NCBI RefSeq assembly: GCF_014678725.1
Contig: NZ_CP061497.1
Location: 992,001 to 1,056,000, forward strand
Reading direction: 5' to 3'
Source of the DNA: Thermomonas sp. XSG
GTDB lineage: Bacteria > Pseudomonadota > Gammaproteobacteria > Xanthomonadales > Xanthomonadaceae
DNA length: 64,000 nt
In this document: one piece after another, positions 21,904 through 31,999 of the stretch
Layout: the number at the start of each line of letters is the position of its first letter
How positions within the stretch are numbered: the first letter of the stretch is position 1
The notes under the pieces: model-generated
Told to the model about the DNA's origin: nothing
Databases searched by the model: none
The model's input: the letters and a program-made list of their open reading frames with translations, nothing else
Translations under genes and position numbers: made by a program

Positions 21904-23210
21904 ATGCCCGCATCATCAAGCGCCTCGCGCTGGCGTCGGCGCTGTTCGCCGCCTGCGGCCTGGCGCAGGCCCAGGACCTGCTGATCCGCAACGCCACCGT
22001 GCATACCGCCAGCGCGCGCGGCACCCTGCGCAACACCGACGTGCTGGTGAAGCAGGGCCGCATCGCCGCCATCGGCAGTGGCCTCGTCGCCGGCAACGCG
22101 CCGGTGGTGGATGCCCAAGGCCAGTCGCTGACGCCGGCGCTGTTCGGCGGCATCACCGACATCGGCGTGGAGGAGGTGTCCGGCGAATCAGGTACCGTCG
22201 ACGCCACCCTGGCCCTGGGCGCCAACGCCGCCGACATGCAGGTGCGGCCTGAGTTCGACGTCACCCTGGCCTACAACCCGGAATCGGTGCTGGTGCCGGT
22301 GGCGCGGGTGGAAGGCATCGGCTGGACGCTGCTGGCGGCCGGCACTCGCCCCGGCGGCTCGCTGATCGGCGGCCAAGGCGGCCTGGTGCGGCTGGACGGC
22401 AGCCTCGACGCGGTCGGTCCGCGCGCGCTGTTCGTCACCCTCGGCAGCGCCGGTGCCAACCTAAGCGGCAGCTCGCGCGCGGCGCAGTGGATGCTGCTCG
22501 ACCAGCTGATCGACGAGGCGCGCGGCCGCATCCCGGCCGACTCGCAGTTCGCCCTGCTCACCCCCGCCGGCCGCACTACCCTGGCGAAATACCTGGGCGG
22601 TGGCGGTCCGGTGCTGGCGCGGGTGCAGCGCGCGGCCGACATCGTCCGGCTGCTGCGCTGGGCCAGGCAGCGCGGCGTGCGGGTGGCGCTGGTGGGGGCG
22701 GCGGAAGGCTGGAAGGTGGCGCCGCAGATCGCCGCGGCCGGCGTGCCGGTGTTCGTCGACGTGCTGGCCAACCTGCCCGGCGACTTCGATGAAATCGGCG
22801 CGACCCTGGACAACGCCGCGCGCCTGCACGCGGCCGGGGTCAAAGTCTCTTTCTTCCAGGGCGGTGACGCTTCGCACAATGCACGCAAGCTGCGCCAGCT
22901 GGCCGGCAACGCGGTGGCCAACGGCCTGCCGTGGGAAGCGGGCCTGGCGGGCCTGACCTCGGTGCCGGCAGCAGCGCTGGGCGCAGGTGCGGACATCGGC
23001 GCGACCATCGCCGTCGGCCAGCGCGCCGACCTGGTGCTGTGGAGCGGCGACCCGCTGGACGTGGCCAGCGTCGCCCGGCAGCTTTGGCTGGACGGCCGCG
23101 CGATCCCGATGCGCAGCCGCCAGACGGAGTTGCGCGACCGTTACCTGCGCGCCGCGGGCACGCCCGAAGAAGGCCAGCTGCCGCGCGCCTATCCGGCCGA
23201 CGCACGCTGA
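21900..23210 (+). CDS. Amidohydrolase-like paralogue lacking the metal-binding motif
   Basis: A 436-residue protein with a signal peptide (ends LAQAQ, about residue 25) and the N- and C-terminal beta-sandwich strands of amidohydrolases (DLLIRNATVHTASARG, and GADIGATIAVGQRADLVLWSGDP). Where the first paralogue has TPGIIDIHSHLG, this one reads TPALFGGITDIGVEEVSG. The HxH pair is absent, and no equivalent downstream histidine/aspartate metal set is evident. It starts at ATG 21900 in an ATGA overlap with the active-looking partner. It is probably a non-catalytic or differently catalytic partner, perhaps forming a heteromer with the upstream enzyme. Confidence 0.82.
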
Positions 23211-23264
23211 CGCAGACTGGTCGCCGCGCCCGGGGCCACCGGGCGCGGATGCCACGAGGGAGAG

Positions 23265-23675
23265 ATGACCATGGCGATGTTCGAAGGCATCAACTGGCTG
23301 GCCGTCCTGGCTGCGGCGCTGTCCGCCTTCCTGCTGGGCGGCCTCTGGTACGGCCCGCTGTTCCGGCGCGCCTGGTGCCGGGAAAACGGCATCGACCCGG
23401 ATGCACCGCCCAGCGGGCATCCGGCGAGAGTGTTCGGGACCGCCTTTGTCGCGGCACTGGTCGCAGCGGCGGCGTTCGCCGTCCTGCTGCGGCCGGAGCC
23501 GCCGCTGCCGGTCGCCCTGCACGCAGGGTTCGTGGCCGGGCTGGCCTATGTCGCGATGGGCTTCGCCATCAACTACGCATTTGCCGGCCGCAGCTTGCGG
23601 CTGTGGCTGATCGACGGCGGCTACCACACGCTGCAGTTCACCCCGTACGGGCTGATCCTCGGCGCCTGGCACTGA
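23265..23675 (+). CDS. DUF1761 family membrane protein
   Basis: A 136-residue inner-membrane protein with four predicted helices. The N-terminal NWLAVLAAALSAFLLGGLWYGPLFRRAW block (residues about 9-36) is the DUF1761 signature, and the C-terminal helix ends YHTLQFTPYGLILGAWH. A GAGGGAGAG ribosome binding site precedes ATG 23265. Function unknown. It follows the amidohydrolase pair on the same strand by 54 bases and may be transcribed with it. Confidence 0.8.
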   Translation: MTMAMFEGINWLAVLAAALSAFLLGGLWYGPLFRRAWCRENGIDPDAPPSGHPARVFGTAFVAALVAAAAFAVLLRPEPPLPVALHAGFVAGLAYVAMGFAINYAFAGRSLRLWLIDGGYHTLQFTPYGLILGAWH

Positions 23676-23812
23676 ATCCATCCAGCGCGCCGGCGCCCGC
23701 AGGCGGATGAACGGCGCCGCTCTCGGCGCGCGTCGTTGCCGCCCCGCCACATGCAAGCGCGTCCGACTTGCGGTACGGTCTTCGACAACTGAACGGGGGG
23801 CTGGAGGACAAC

Positions 23813-24754
23813 ATGCGCATCGGAATCATCGCGGATTCGGCCTGCGACCTGCCAACCGACTTCATCGAGCGCGAGAACATCACCATCCTGCCGGTAACCG
23901 TGCAGATCGGACAGGCGGTGCTGGCCGACGTGCGCAACGAGGAAGCGACGATGAACTTCCTCAGCGGCGAAACCGCCGCGCGGGCGTTCGAGGCGGAGAC
24001 CACGCCATTCACCGTGCAGCAGGTGCACGACCTGTTCCTGGGCAAGCTGGTGCACGACTACGACTACGTGTTCTGCATCACCACCACCCGTACCCGCAGC
24101 GGCATCCACGACAACGCGCAGCAGGCCAGCTTCACCATCCTCAACGAATACAAGGCGGTGCGGGCCGCCTCCGGCAACAACACCCCGTTCTCGCTGCGGG
24201 TCATCGACAGCCAGAACGTGTTCGCCGGGGTCGGCGTGCCGGTGATCGAGGCGGTGCGCATGCGCGCCGCCGGCGAGTCGCCGCCGCGGATCCGCGCGCA
24301 CCTGGAGTTCATCGCCAGCAAGACCCACGCCTACATGGTGGCCCCGGACCTGAACTACCTGCGCAACCGCATCAAGAAGCGTGGCGACAAGAGCGTCAGC
24401 TTCCTCAGCGCGACGCTGGGCACGGCACTGGACATCAAGCCGATCCTGCACTGCAACCAGGGCGAAACCGGCCCGGTGGCGAAGGTGAAGGGTTTTGCCG
24501 CGGCCAGCCGCAAGCTGTTCGATTTCACCGCCGAACGCGTGGCCTCCGGTCTGCTGACCCCCACCGTGAACCTCTGCTACGGCGGTGCGCTGGAGGAGAT
24601 GCGCGCGCTGCCGGGCTACCAGCACCTGCGCGACGTGTGCAAGGACCGCGGCGTCGAGGTGTTCGAGAGCTTCATGGGCCTGTCAGGCCTCGTCAACGTC
24701 GGCCGCGGCGCGCTGGTAGTGGCGTTCGCGGCGCCGCCGCACCGCTTCGGCTGA
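23813..24754 (+). CDS. DegV family protein
   Basis: A 313-residue member of the DegV (EDD) fold family; relatives bind fatty acids, and FakB supplies acyl chains to fatty acid kinase in Gram-positive bacteria. The N-terminal phosphate/lipid-binding IADSACDLP at residues 5-13 is intact, and the thiamine-like second domain shows SFLSATLGTALDIKPIL. Start 23813 is chosen over the longer frame because GGAGG lies 7 bases upstream and the DegV fold begins there (MRIGIIADSACD). No fakA-like DAK gene is next to it in this window, so its ligand and purpose are open. Confidence 0.87.
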   Translation: MRIGIIADSACDLPTDFIERENITILPVTVQIGQAVLADVRNEEATMNFLSGETAARAFEAETTPFTVQQVHDLFLGKLVHDYDYVFCITTTRTRSGIHDNAQQASFTILNEYKAVRAASGNNTPFSLRVIDSQNVFAGVGVPVIEAVRMRAAGESPPRIRAHLEFIASKTHAYMVAPDLNYLRNRIKKRGDKSVSFLSATLGTALDIKPILHCNQGETGPVAKVKGFAAASRKLFDFTAERVASGLLTPTVNLCYGGALEEMRALPGYQHLRDVCKDRGVEVFESFMGLSGLVNVGRGALVVAFAAPPHRFG

Positions 24755-24816
24755 GCAGTGACGGCGCCTCCACGGCCAGGCCACTAGCCTCTGGACTCAT
24801 CTTTCCGGGATCGACC

Positions 24817-25161
24817 ATGACCACTCGCTACTACATCCGCCTGCCCAATCCCGACGAGGCACGAGGCAACGACCCTGAACTGAGCTTCCGTTCGCGCGGC
24901 GCGGAAGGATTCGCCGAGGAGTTGCAGCAGGCACTGCGCGATGACGCCCTGTTCTTGCGCTGGCAGGCCAGGCAGGAAGAGCCTGACGATGTCGATCCGG
25001 CGCTGGCCGCCACCGACCCGGCCGCCCGCGTCACTGGCCAGCAGGACGACCTGCACATCGACCTGATCGTGGATACCCGCCTGTCCTCGGCGCTGCTGCG
25101 CCAGCGAATGGCGCTGCTGGCCGGCAGTCACTGGCAGCTGCGCGACGTCACCGCGGTCTGA
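24817..25161 (+). CDS. Small protein of unknown function
   Basis: A 114-residue acidic protein (begins MTTRYYIRLPNPDEARGNDP) with no signal peptide, membrane helix or cysteine. It looks like an alpha/beta protein: short N-terminal strand TRYYIRLP, a helix FAEELQQALRDDALFLRWQA, an acidic linker, then strand-helix-strand (LHIDLIVD, LSSALLRQRMALLAG, HWQLRDVTAV). I do not recognise a family. Support for coding is its position between two real same-strand genes (13 bases before the PP-loop gene) and normal composition. Confidence 0.6.
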   Translation: MTTRYYIRLPNPDEARGNDPELSFRSRGAEGFAEELQQALRDDALFLRWQARQEEPDDVDPALAATDPAARVTGQQDDLHIDLIVDTRLSSALLRQRMALLAGSHWQLRDVTAV

Positions 25162-25174
25162 GTTTTCCCACCGC

Positions 25175-25846
25175 ATGATCCCGGCGCTGCTGTCATGGAG
25201 CGGCGGCAAGGACGCCGCATGGGCCCTGCACGCCCTGCGCAGGCACGGCGAAGTCGAGGTGGTCGGCTTGCTCACCACCCTCACCGAAGGCTTCGATCGT
25301 GTGTCGATGCAGGGCATCCGCCGCGACGTCCTGCACGCGCAGGCCCGCGCCGCCGGACTACCACTGATCGAAGCATGGATCCCGCAGGCCGCCGACAACG
25401 CGACCTACGTCACCAGCTTCACCGACGCACTGGCACGGGCGCAGGGGCAATGGCCGGGACTCGCCCATATCGCCTATGGCGACCTGCTGCTCGCCGACAT
25501 CCGCAGCTGGCGGGAAGCGCTGTGCACGCGGCTGGGCTGGACGCCGCTGTTCCCGCTGTTCGACAGCGACACCGCACGGCTGGCGCGGGAGATGATCGAA
25601 GGCGGCCTGCGCGCGCACCTGTGCTGCGTGGATACCACCCAGCTCGATGCCGCATTCGCCGGCCGCGCCTTCGATGCCGCGCTGCTGGCCGAACTGCCGC
25701 CGGGTGTCGACCGCTGCGGCGAACACGGTGAATTCCACACCTGCGTGTCCGCCGGGCCGATGTTCGCCGCGCCGCTGGCGCTGCAGGCTGGCGACACCGT
25801 GCTGCGCGACGGACGCTTCGCCTATACCGACTTCAGGCTGGCCTGA
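25175..25846 (+). CDS. PP-loop ATPase of the diphthine-ammonia ligase-like (DUF71/MJ0570) family
   Basis: A 223-residue ATP-pyrophosphatase-fold protein. The PP-loop SWSGGKDAAWALH lies at residues 7-19, RVSMQGIRRDVL follows, and the family-specific GEHGEFHT block is near residue 188. Eukaryotic and archaeal members amidate diphthine on EF2, a modification bacteria lack, so the bacterial substrate is unknown. An adenylation/amidation reaction on a small molecule or tRNA is the general expectation. Confidence 0.85.
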   Translation: MIPALLSWSGGKDAAWALHALRRHGEVEVVGLLTTLTEGFDRVSMQGIRRDVLHAQARAAGLPLIEAWIPQAADNATYVTSFTDALARAQGQWPGLAHIAYGDLLLADIRSWREALCTRLGWTPLFPLFDSDTARLAREMIEGGLRAHLCCVDTTQLDAAFAGRAFDAALLAELPPGVDRCGEHGEFHTCVSAGPMFAAPLALQAGDTVLRDGRFAYTDFRLA

Positions 25847-25877
25847 CTGGAGGCGCCCCGCAGCGTCGCGGACGATG

Positions 25878-26708
25878 CTATGCCTTCAACGCCGTGGCGT
25901 GATGGGCGATGTGCTCACCGATGAAGCTGGCGATGAAGTAATAGCTGTGGTCATACCCCGGCTGCATGCGCAGATACACCGGGTACCCGGCCGCATCGGC
26001 GGCGTCCTTCAGCCGCCACGGCTGCAGCTGGGCATCGAGGAACTCGTCGGCCTGGCCCTGGTCGACCAGCACCGGCAGCTTTTCCGCTGCCGTCCGGATC
26101 AGCTGGCTGGCGTCGTACTGCGCCCATGCCGCATGGTCCTCGCCAAGATAGGCGGCGAACGCCTTCTGCCCCCACGGCACTTGCGAGGGCGCAACGATCG
26201 GCGAGAACGCCGACACGCTGCGATAGCGCCCGGGATTGCGCAGTGCCACCACCAGCGCACCATGGCCGCCCATCGAATGCCCGCTGATCGCACGCGCGTC
26301 CGTCACCGGAAAATGCGCTTCCACCAATGCCGGCAGCTCGTCCGCCACGTAGTCGAACATGCGGTAATGCGCTGCCCACGGCGCCTGCGTGGCGTTGACG
26401 TAGAAGCCGGCGCCCTTGCCGAGGTCGTAGCCCTCGGCATCGGCCACGCCGTCGCCGCGCGGGCTGGTATCGGGGCAGACGATCGCGATGCCGTGCTCCG
26501 CCGCGTAGCGCTGCGCGCCGGCCTTGGTGATGAAGTTCTGTTCGCTGCAGGTCAGGCCCGACAGCCAGTACAGCACCGGCACCGGTCCGTCCTGCGCCTG
26601 CGGCGGCAGGTAGATCGCGAATGTCATGTCGCAGCCCAGCACCGCCGAGCGGTGCCGGTACACGTCCTGCCAGCCGCCGAAGCAGGCGCGGTGTTCGATG
26701 CGTTCCAT
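25878..26708 (-). CDS. fghA: S-formylglutathione hydrolase
   Basis: This alpha/beta-hydrolase esterase D family enzyme converts S-formylglutathione to formate and glutathione, the last step of glutathione-dependent formaldehyde detoxification. The 276-residue length matches (about 278). The catalytic serine is in the elbow [12 protein letters not shown], with Asp in DQGQADEF and His in [29 protein letters not shown] is the family hallmark. It begins 14 bases after adhC. ATG 26708 ([12 protein letters not shown]) is chosen; the longer frame upstream is antisense-like adhC sequence. Confidence 0.95.
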   Translation of the reverse strand: MERIEHRACFGGWQDVYRHRSAVLGCDMTFAIYLPPQAQDGPVPVLYWLSGLTCSEQNFITKAGAQRYAAEHGIAIVCPDTSPRGDGVADAEGYDLGKGAGFYVNATQAPWAAHYRMFDYVADELPALVEAHFPVTDARAISGHSMGGHGALVVALRNPGRYRSVSAFSPIVAPSQVPWGQKAFAAYLGEDHAAWAQYDASQLIRTAAEKLPVLVDQGQADEFLDAQLQPWRLKDAADAAGYPVYLRMQPGYDHSYYFIASFIGEHIAHHATALKA

Positions 26709-26722
26709 CAGGCCATCCCCCT

Positions 26723-27850
<1,128 letters not shown>

Positions 27851-28147
27851 CTACTTGAGATAGGAACGCACCAGCGCGATCACCTGGTCGATGCTCTGCT
27901 GGTGCTGCTTGCGGATTTTCGGGTCGCTGGCGAGCTGAATGAATTCCCCGCGCAGATGGCTGTCCAGGATCTCTGCCATCAGCCCGTTCACCGCACCGCG
28001 CAGCGCGGCCAGCTGCTGCAGGATCGGCGCGCAGTCGGCGCCGGCCTCCACCGCGCGCTCCAGCGCATCCACCTGGCCGCGGATGCGGCGCAGGCGGGTG
28101 GTGGCGCGCTTCTTGTCTTCCGGGGAATGCGGCACGGCGGCACCCAT
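27851..28147 (-). CDS. frmR: FrmR-type formaldehyde-sensing repressor (CsoR/RcnR family)
   Basis: A 98-residue all-helical DUF156 repressor. Cys39 (GADCAPILQQL) and His64 (EILDSHLRGEF) match the formaldehyde-sensing Cys35 and His60 of E. coli FrmR after alignment; RLRRIRGQVDALER is the DNA-contact helix. It heads the frmR-adhC-fghA operon. ATG 28147 gives a short N-terminal extension (MGAAVPHSPEDKK) relative to E. coli. No Shine-Dalgarno sequence is visible before it, and the operator lies only two bases upstream, so the message may be nearly leaderless. Confidence 0.9.
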   Translation of the reverse strand: MGAAVPHSPEDKKRATTRLRRIRGQVDALERAVEAGADCAPILQQLAALRGAVNGLMAEILDSHLRGEFIQLASDPKIRKQHQQSIDQVIALVRSYLK

Positions 28148-28149
28148 CG

Positions 28150-28167
28150 ATACTGCAGGGGAGTATA
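28150..28167 (-). promoter_or_regulatory. FrmR operator overlapping a -10 element
   Basis: ATACT-GCAGGGG-AGTAT (28150-28166) is an inverted repeat flanking a G tract, the same design as CsoR/RcnR-family operators (TACT-G tract-AGTA). On the minus strand the same bases give TATACT (28162-28167), a good -10 hexamer, so FrmR binding would block initiation. The site ends two bases before the frmR start codon. Confidence 0.68.
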
Positions 28168-28212
28168 GGCGAAGCCGGCCCGGCACACACCCCGCGATGC
28201 CCGCAACGCCCC

Positions 28213-30927
28213 CTAACCGGTGTTCTGGATGCCCGCGGCGATGCCGTTGACGGTGGACACCAGCGTGCGCAGCAGGGCTTCGTCCTCGCGCCCGCCTTCG
28301 CGCCATCGCCGCAGCAGGTCCACCTGCAGCAGGCTGATCGGATCGACGTAGGGATTGCGCAGCCGGATCGACAGGCGCAGCCGGTAATCGTCGGCCAGCA
28401 GCGCGTCGCGCTGCTTGATCGCGAGGATCGCCTCGCGGGTGCGATCGAACTCCCCTGCGATGGGCGGGAAGAACACCGGATGCAGCCCGCCGGCCAGCGC
28501 GGAATAGCGTTCGAAGATGTCGATGTCGGACTTCGCCATCGCCATTTCCACGTCGTCGATCATCGCGGCGAAGAACGGCCAGTCGCGGGCCATGGCCGCC
28601 ATCGCGTCCAGTCCGTGCACATCAATGCCGTGGCGCAGGGCGGTTCCGATGCCGTACCAACCGGTCAGGCCGGAACGGCTCTGCGCCCACGAAAACACCC
28701 ACGGGATCGCGCGCAGGTTGGCGATGCCGCCATCGCGGCGGCGCGAGGGCCGCGAACTGATGTGCAGGCGCTCGATCACGTCCACCGGCGTGGCCGCACG
28801 GAAGTAGGCCGGGAAGTCCGGATGCTCGTGCACAAGCGCGCGGTAGTGCGCGCGCGAGACCTGTGCAAGCTCGGTGGCAAGCGCGCGCCAGCGGTCCTCG
28901 CGCGGCTCGGGTGGGCGCGGCCGCAGCGATGCGCGCAGCACCGCGCCGGTCATCTGCTCGAGGTTTCGCAACGCCAGCGCGCGGATACCGTACTTGCGGT
29001 GGATCACTTCGCCCTGCTCGGTGACGCGCATGCGCCCGGCCACGCTGCCGCGCGGCGCCGCCATGATCGCCCGTTCGGTCTTGCCGCCGCCGCGGCTGAC
29101 AGAACCGCCGCGGCCATGGAAGAACACCAGCTGCAGGCCGGCCGAGCGCGCCACTTCCAGCAGCTCGACCTGCGCGCGCTGCAGCGCCCAGCGTGATGCC
29201 AGCAGCCCGCCATCCTTGGCGCTGTCGCTGTAGCCCAGCATCACCACCTGCCGCCCGCCGCGCGCGGCCAGGTGGCGGCGGTACAGCGGGTCGGCGAACA
29301 GCGCCCGCATCGTCGCCGGCGCCGCCGCCAGGTCGTCCACCGTCTCGAACAGCGGCGCCACGTCCAGCGGCACTTCGGCATCGACGACGCAGCCGGCGAT
29401 GCGCGCCAGCGCCAGCACGGCCAGCGCATCGGCGGCATTGCGCGCCATGCTGATGATGTACGGCCCGAAGGCATGTTCGCCCAGCGCCGCGCGCAGTTCG
29501 CGCACGGTGCGGAACACCTCCAGCGTCGCCGTGGCGTCGGCTGCGCCCGCGTCGGCCGGTGCAGCGCCCGAGATCAGCGCATGCAAGCGCTCGATCCGCG
29601 CCGGCAGCGGGCGCGCGGCCCACTCGGCATCCGCTTCCAGCGCGGCCAGCGCCTGCTCGTGCACGGCGGAATCCTGGCGCAGGTCCAGCGCGGCCATGTG
29701 GAAGCCGAAGGTGCGCGCACGCCAGAGGATGCGCCGCAACGCGAAGCGGCCGGCATGGTCGCCGCGGTGCCGGGCCAGGCTTGCATCGATCAGCACCAGG
29801 TCGTCGATGAAGGCCGCTGCATCGGCATAGCCACCCGTCGCGCCTTCGCCGGTGGCCTGCAGGCGCGCGCGCATCGCCCACAGCAACTGCCGGTAGGGCA
29901 TGTCGGCCAACCGTGGCCGGTTGCGCACCATGCCCTCCGGCAGCAGCGCCCGGTGTGCGGCGGCACGCGCCTCGATTTCCGCGTCGATGCCGGCATTGCC
30001 ATGGCTCTGGGTGAGGATGTCGCCCAGCGCGCGCAGGTCGGCCAGGTAGCAGTCCAGCGCCAGCGCGCGCTGCGCGGCCAGCGCGTCGCGCACGCTGGCC
30101 GCGCCGACGTTGGGATTGCCGTCCATGTCGCCGCCCACCCAGCTGCCGAAGCGCAGCAGCGGCGGCAGCGCGATGCGTTCGCCGTAGGCGGCTTCCACCG
30201 CCTCGGAAAATGTCTCGTAGAACACCGGCAGCACGCGATACAGGACGCTGCCAAGGTAGAAGCCGACATGCTCGACCTCGTCGGCCACGCTGGGACGCTG
30301 CAGCGGCGCTTCGTTGGTCTGCCAGGCGGTGGTCAACGACTGGCGGATGCGGGCGTCGTCGGCGCGCCGCTCCGGCTGCGTGCGGGTGCGGTCGACATCG
30401 GCGATCAGCCGTTCGACCACGGTCTTTTCCTTCAGCAGCAGCGCGCGCCGCACCGCCTCGGTGGGATGCGCGGTGAACACTGGCTCCACGCACAGCCCGG
30501 CCAGCTGCGCCTGCAGTTCGGCCAGCGTCACGCCTTCGTCGCGCAGGCCGCGCAGCACCGCTTCCAGTCCACCCGGCTGCGGCGCCTCGCCCAACCGCTG
30601 GTAGTCGCGGCGCCGGCGGATGCGATGCACGCGCTCGGCCACGTTGGTGGCGCTGAAATAGGCCGCGAACGCGCGCACCAACGGCTCCGCCTGCGCCAAC
30701 GGCACCTGCGCCAGCCGCTGCGCCAGCGCGTCCACGGGCTCGCCCTGCTCGCGCCGGGCAATCGCGATCCGCCGCAGCGTCTCGACCTGTTCCAGGAACA
30801 CCGGCGCCACCTGCTCGGCCAGCATGTCGCCGACCATCGCGCCAAGGCGGCGCACATCGTCGCGCAGGGGGGTATCGGTGTCGGCGAATTCGAGCTGCTC
30901 GCGCAGCGGCGTGTCGGCGGACGTCAT
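28213..30927 (-). CDS. ppc: Phosphoenolpyruvate carboxylase
   Basis: This anaplerotic enzyme fixes bicarbonate onto PEP to give oxaloacetate. The 904-residue product is full length. Catalytic and signature elements can be seen: FTAHPTEAVRR (catalytic His, about residue 155), GSWVGGDMDGNP, VMLGYSDSAKDGG, the mobile loop FFHGRGGSVSRGGG, RAIPWVFSWAQSR, and the C-terminal -NTG that binds the allosteric aspartate in the family. ATG 30927 gives MTSADTPLREQLEF. It is separated from frmR by 65 bases. With aceE and maeB it sets PEP/pyruvate/oxaloacetate flux in this window. Confidence 0.97.
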   Translation of the reverse strand: MTSADTPLREQLEFADTDTPLRDDVRRLGAMVGDMLAEQVAPVFLEQVETLRRIAIARREQGEPVDALAQRLAQVPLAQAEPLVRAFAAYFSATNVAERVHRIRRRRDYQRLGEAPQPGGLEAVLRGLRDEGVTLAELQAQLAGLCVEPVFTAHPTEAVRRALLLKEKTVVERLIADVDRTRTQPERRADDARIRQSLTTAWQTNEAPLQRPSVADEVEHVGFYLGSVLYRVLPVFYETFSEAVEAAYGERIALPPLLRFGSWVGGDMDGNPNVGAASVRDALAAQRALALDCYLADLRALGDILTQSHGNAGIDAEIEARAAAHRALLPEGMVRNRPRLADMPYRQLLWAMRARLQATGEGATGGYADAAAFIDDLVLIDASLARHRGDHAGRFALRRILWRARTFGFHMAALDLRQDSAVHEQALAALEADAEWAARPLPARIERLHALISGAAPADAGAADATATLEVFRTVRELRAALGEHAFGPYIISMARNAADALAVLALARIAGCVVDAEVPLDVAPLFETVDDLAAAPATMRALFADPLYRRHLAARGGRQVVMLGYSDSAKDGGLLASRWALQRAQVELLEVARSAGLQLVFFHGRGGSVSRGGGKTERAIMAAPRGSVAGRMRVTEQGEVIHRKYGIRALALRNLEQMTGAVLRASLRPRPPEPREDRWRALATELAQVSRAHYRALVHEHPDFPAYFRAATPVDVIERLHISSRPSRRRDGGIANLRAIPWVFSWAQSRSGLTGWYGIGTALRHGIDVHGLDAMAAMARDWPFFAAMIDDVEMAMAKSDIDIFERYSALAGGLHPVFFPPIAGEFDRTREAILAIKQRDALLADDYRLRLSIRLRNPYVDPISLLQVDLLRRWREGGREDEALLRTLVSTVNGIAAGIQNTG

Positions 30928-31036
30928 GGCCGCAGGCTAGCGCGATTCTTGCTGCATCGCGTCAACGGTTGCAGGTGCTACCGTTCCGGTCAATACCGTC
31001 ATCCATGCACGATCGCCCACGCAGGGAGAGGCCTTG

Positions 31037-31996
31037 ATGAAGCGATGGAAATGGTTCCTGGCAGCTTGCCTGCTGCCCACCGCGTCCGCTCTTGCCGGCG
31101 CTCCGGAAGCTGCCCGGCCGGATGCCGGCTGCGAGGCCGCCTATGCCGCCCTGCCCGAGGGCACGCTGCTCGACCTGCTTGACCCTGCCGCGCCTGAGCC
31201 GCGACGGCACGAGGCCCTGGCGGCGTACAGGCGCTTGTCCACGATGGCCGACTGCCCTGAATTCGGATACACCCTGGGCCAGCTCTATCGCCACGGTGAA
31301 TATCTGCCGGGCAACTTGCTGCCGCAGGATCTGGACAAGGCGCGCGCACTCATCCAGCCGATGGCCGAGGCCGGCTACCTGCCCGCTTTCGCCGATCTGG
31401 CGGAAATGGAGATGCGCCATGCCAACGCGCGCGAAGCGATGCGCTGGACCCAGGTCTACCTGCACTACGTTGACCGGTTCCGCGACCCCGGCATGAGCGC
31501 CGACGACGCGCAGTACCAACGTTCGGCTTACAACGGCAATCTGCTCAACCGCGTGTCGCTGATCTGGCAACACGCCCCGGTCTACCTCCCGCGCAAACTG
31601 GTGGACCAGGACCTGCAGGCCTATCTGGACGCGAACGACAACCGGGTCGCGCGTCGGATCGACGAATATCGGCAGGGCCTGCACCGGCGGGCATCCGCGC
31701 AGGATGGCGGGCCGATCCGGGTCGCATCGCGACCGCAGCGCTGTTACGTGCAGCAGATCGACCGGCTCGGTGCCGCTGCCGCCACCTGGATCGTGGAGGT
31801 TCAGCCTTCGGGCCAGATGGGGAGGATCGTGTTGGAAAACTTCGTGCCCAGGCCGGAGGTGGCCGATGCGATGGTCGACTGCCTGCGGCAATACGTCTTC
31901 GAGCCATTTCCCGGCACGCAGCCGGCAACGATCCGCATCCCGATGGTGATGGGCTCCACTGAAGGCGCCAGCATCAGCCGCAAGCGAAGGCGCTGA
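31037..31996 (+). CDS. Exported protein with Sel1-like repeats and a TonB-C-terminal-like domain
   Basis: A 319-residue periplasmic protein: a signal peptide (MKRWKWFLAACLLPTASALA), a helical region with Sel1/TPR-like features (YTLGQLYRHGEYLPGN, LDKARALIQPMAEAGYLPAFADLAEMEM), then a C-terminal domain resembling the TonB C terminus/energy-transducer fold (ATWIVEVQPSGQMGRIVLEN and YVFEPFPGTQPATIRIPMVM). There is no N-terminal ExbB/D-anchoring helix beyond the signal, so it is not a canonical TonB. ATG 31037 is chosen, with GGGAGAGG upstream. Function unknown. Confidence 0.72.
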   Translation: MKRWKWFLAACLLPTASALAGAPEAARPDAGCEAAYAALPEGTLLDLLDPAAPEPRRHEALAAYRRLSTMADCPEFGYTLGQLYRHGEYLPGNLLPQDLDKARALIQPMAEAGYLPAFADLAEMEMRHANAREAMRWTQVYLHYVDRFRDPGMSADDAQYQRSAYNGNLLNRVSLIWQHAPVYLPRKLVDQDLQAYLDANDNRVARRIDEYRQGLHRRASAQDGGPIRVASRPQRCYVQQIDRLGAAAATWIVEVQPSGQMGRIVLENFVPRPEVADAMVDCLRQYVFEPFPGTQPATIRIPMVMGSTEGASISRKRRR

Positions 31997-31999
31997 GGG

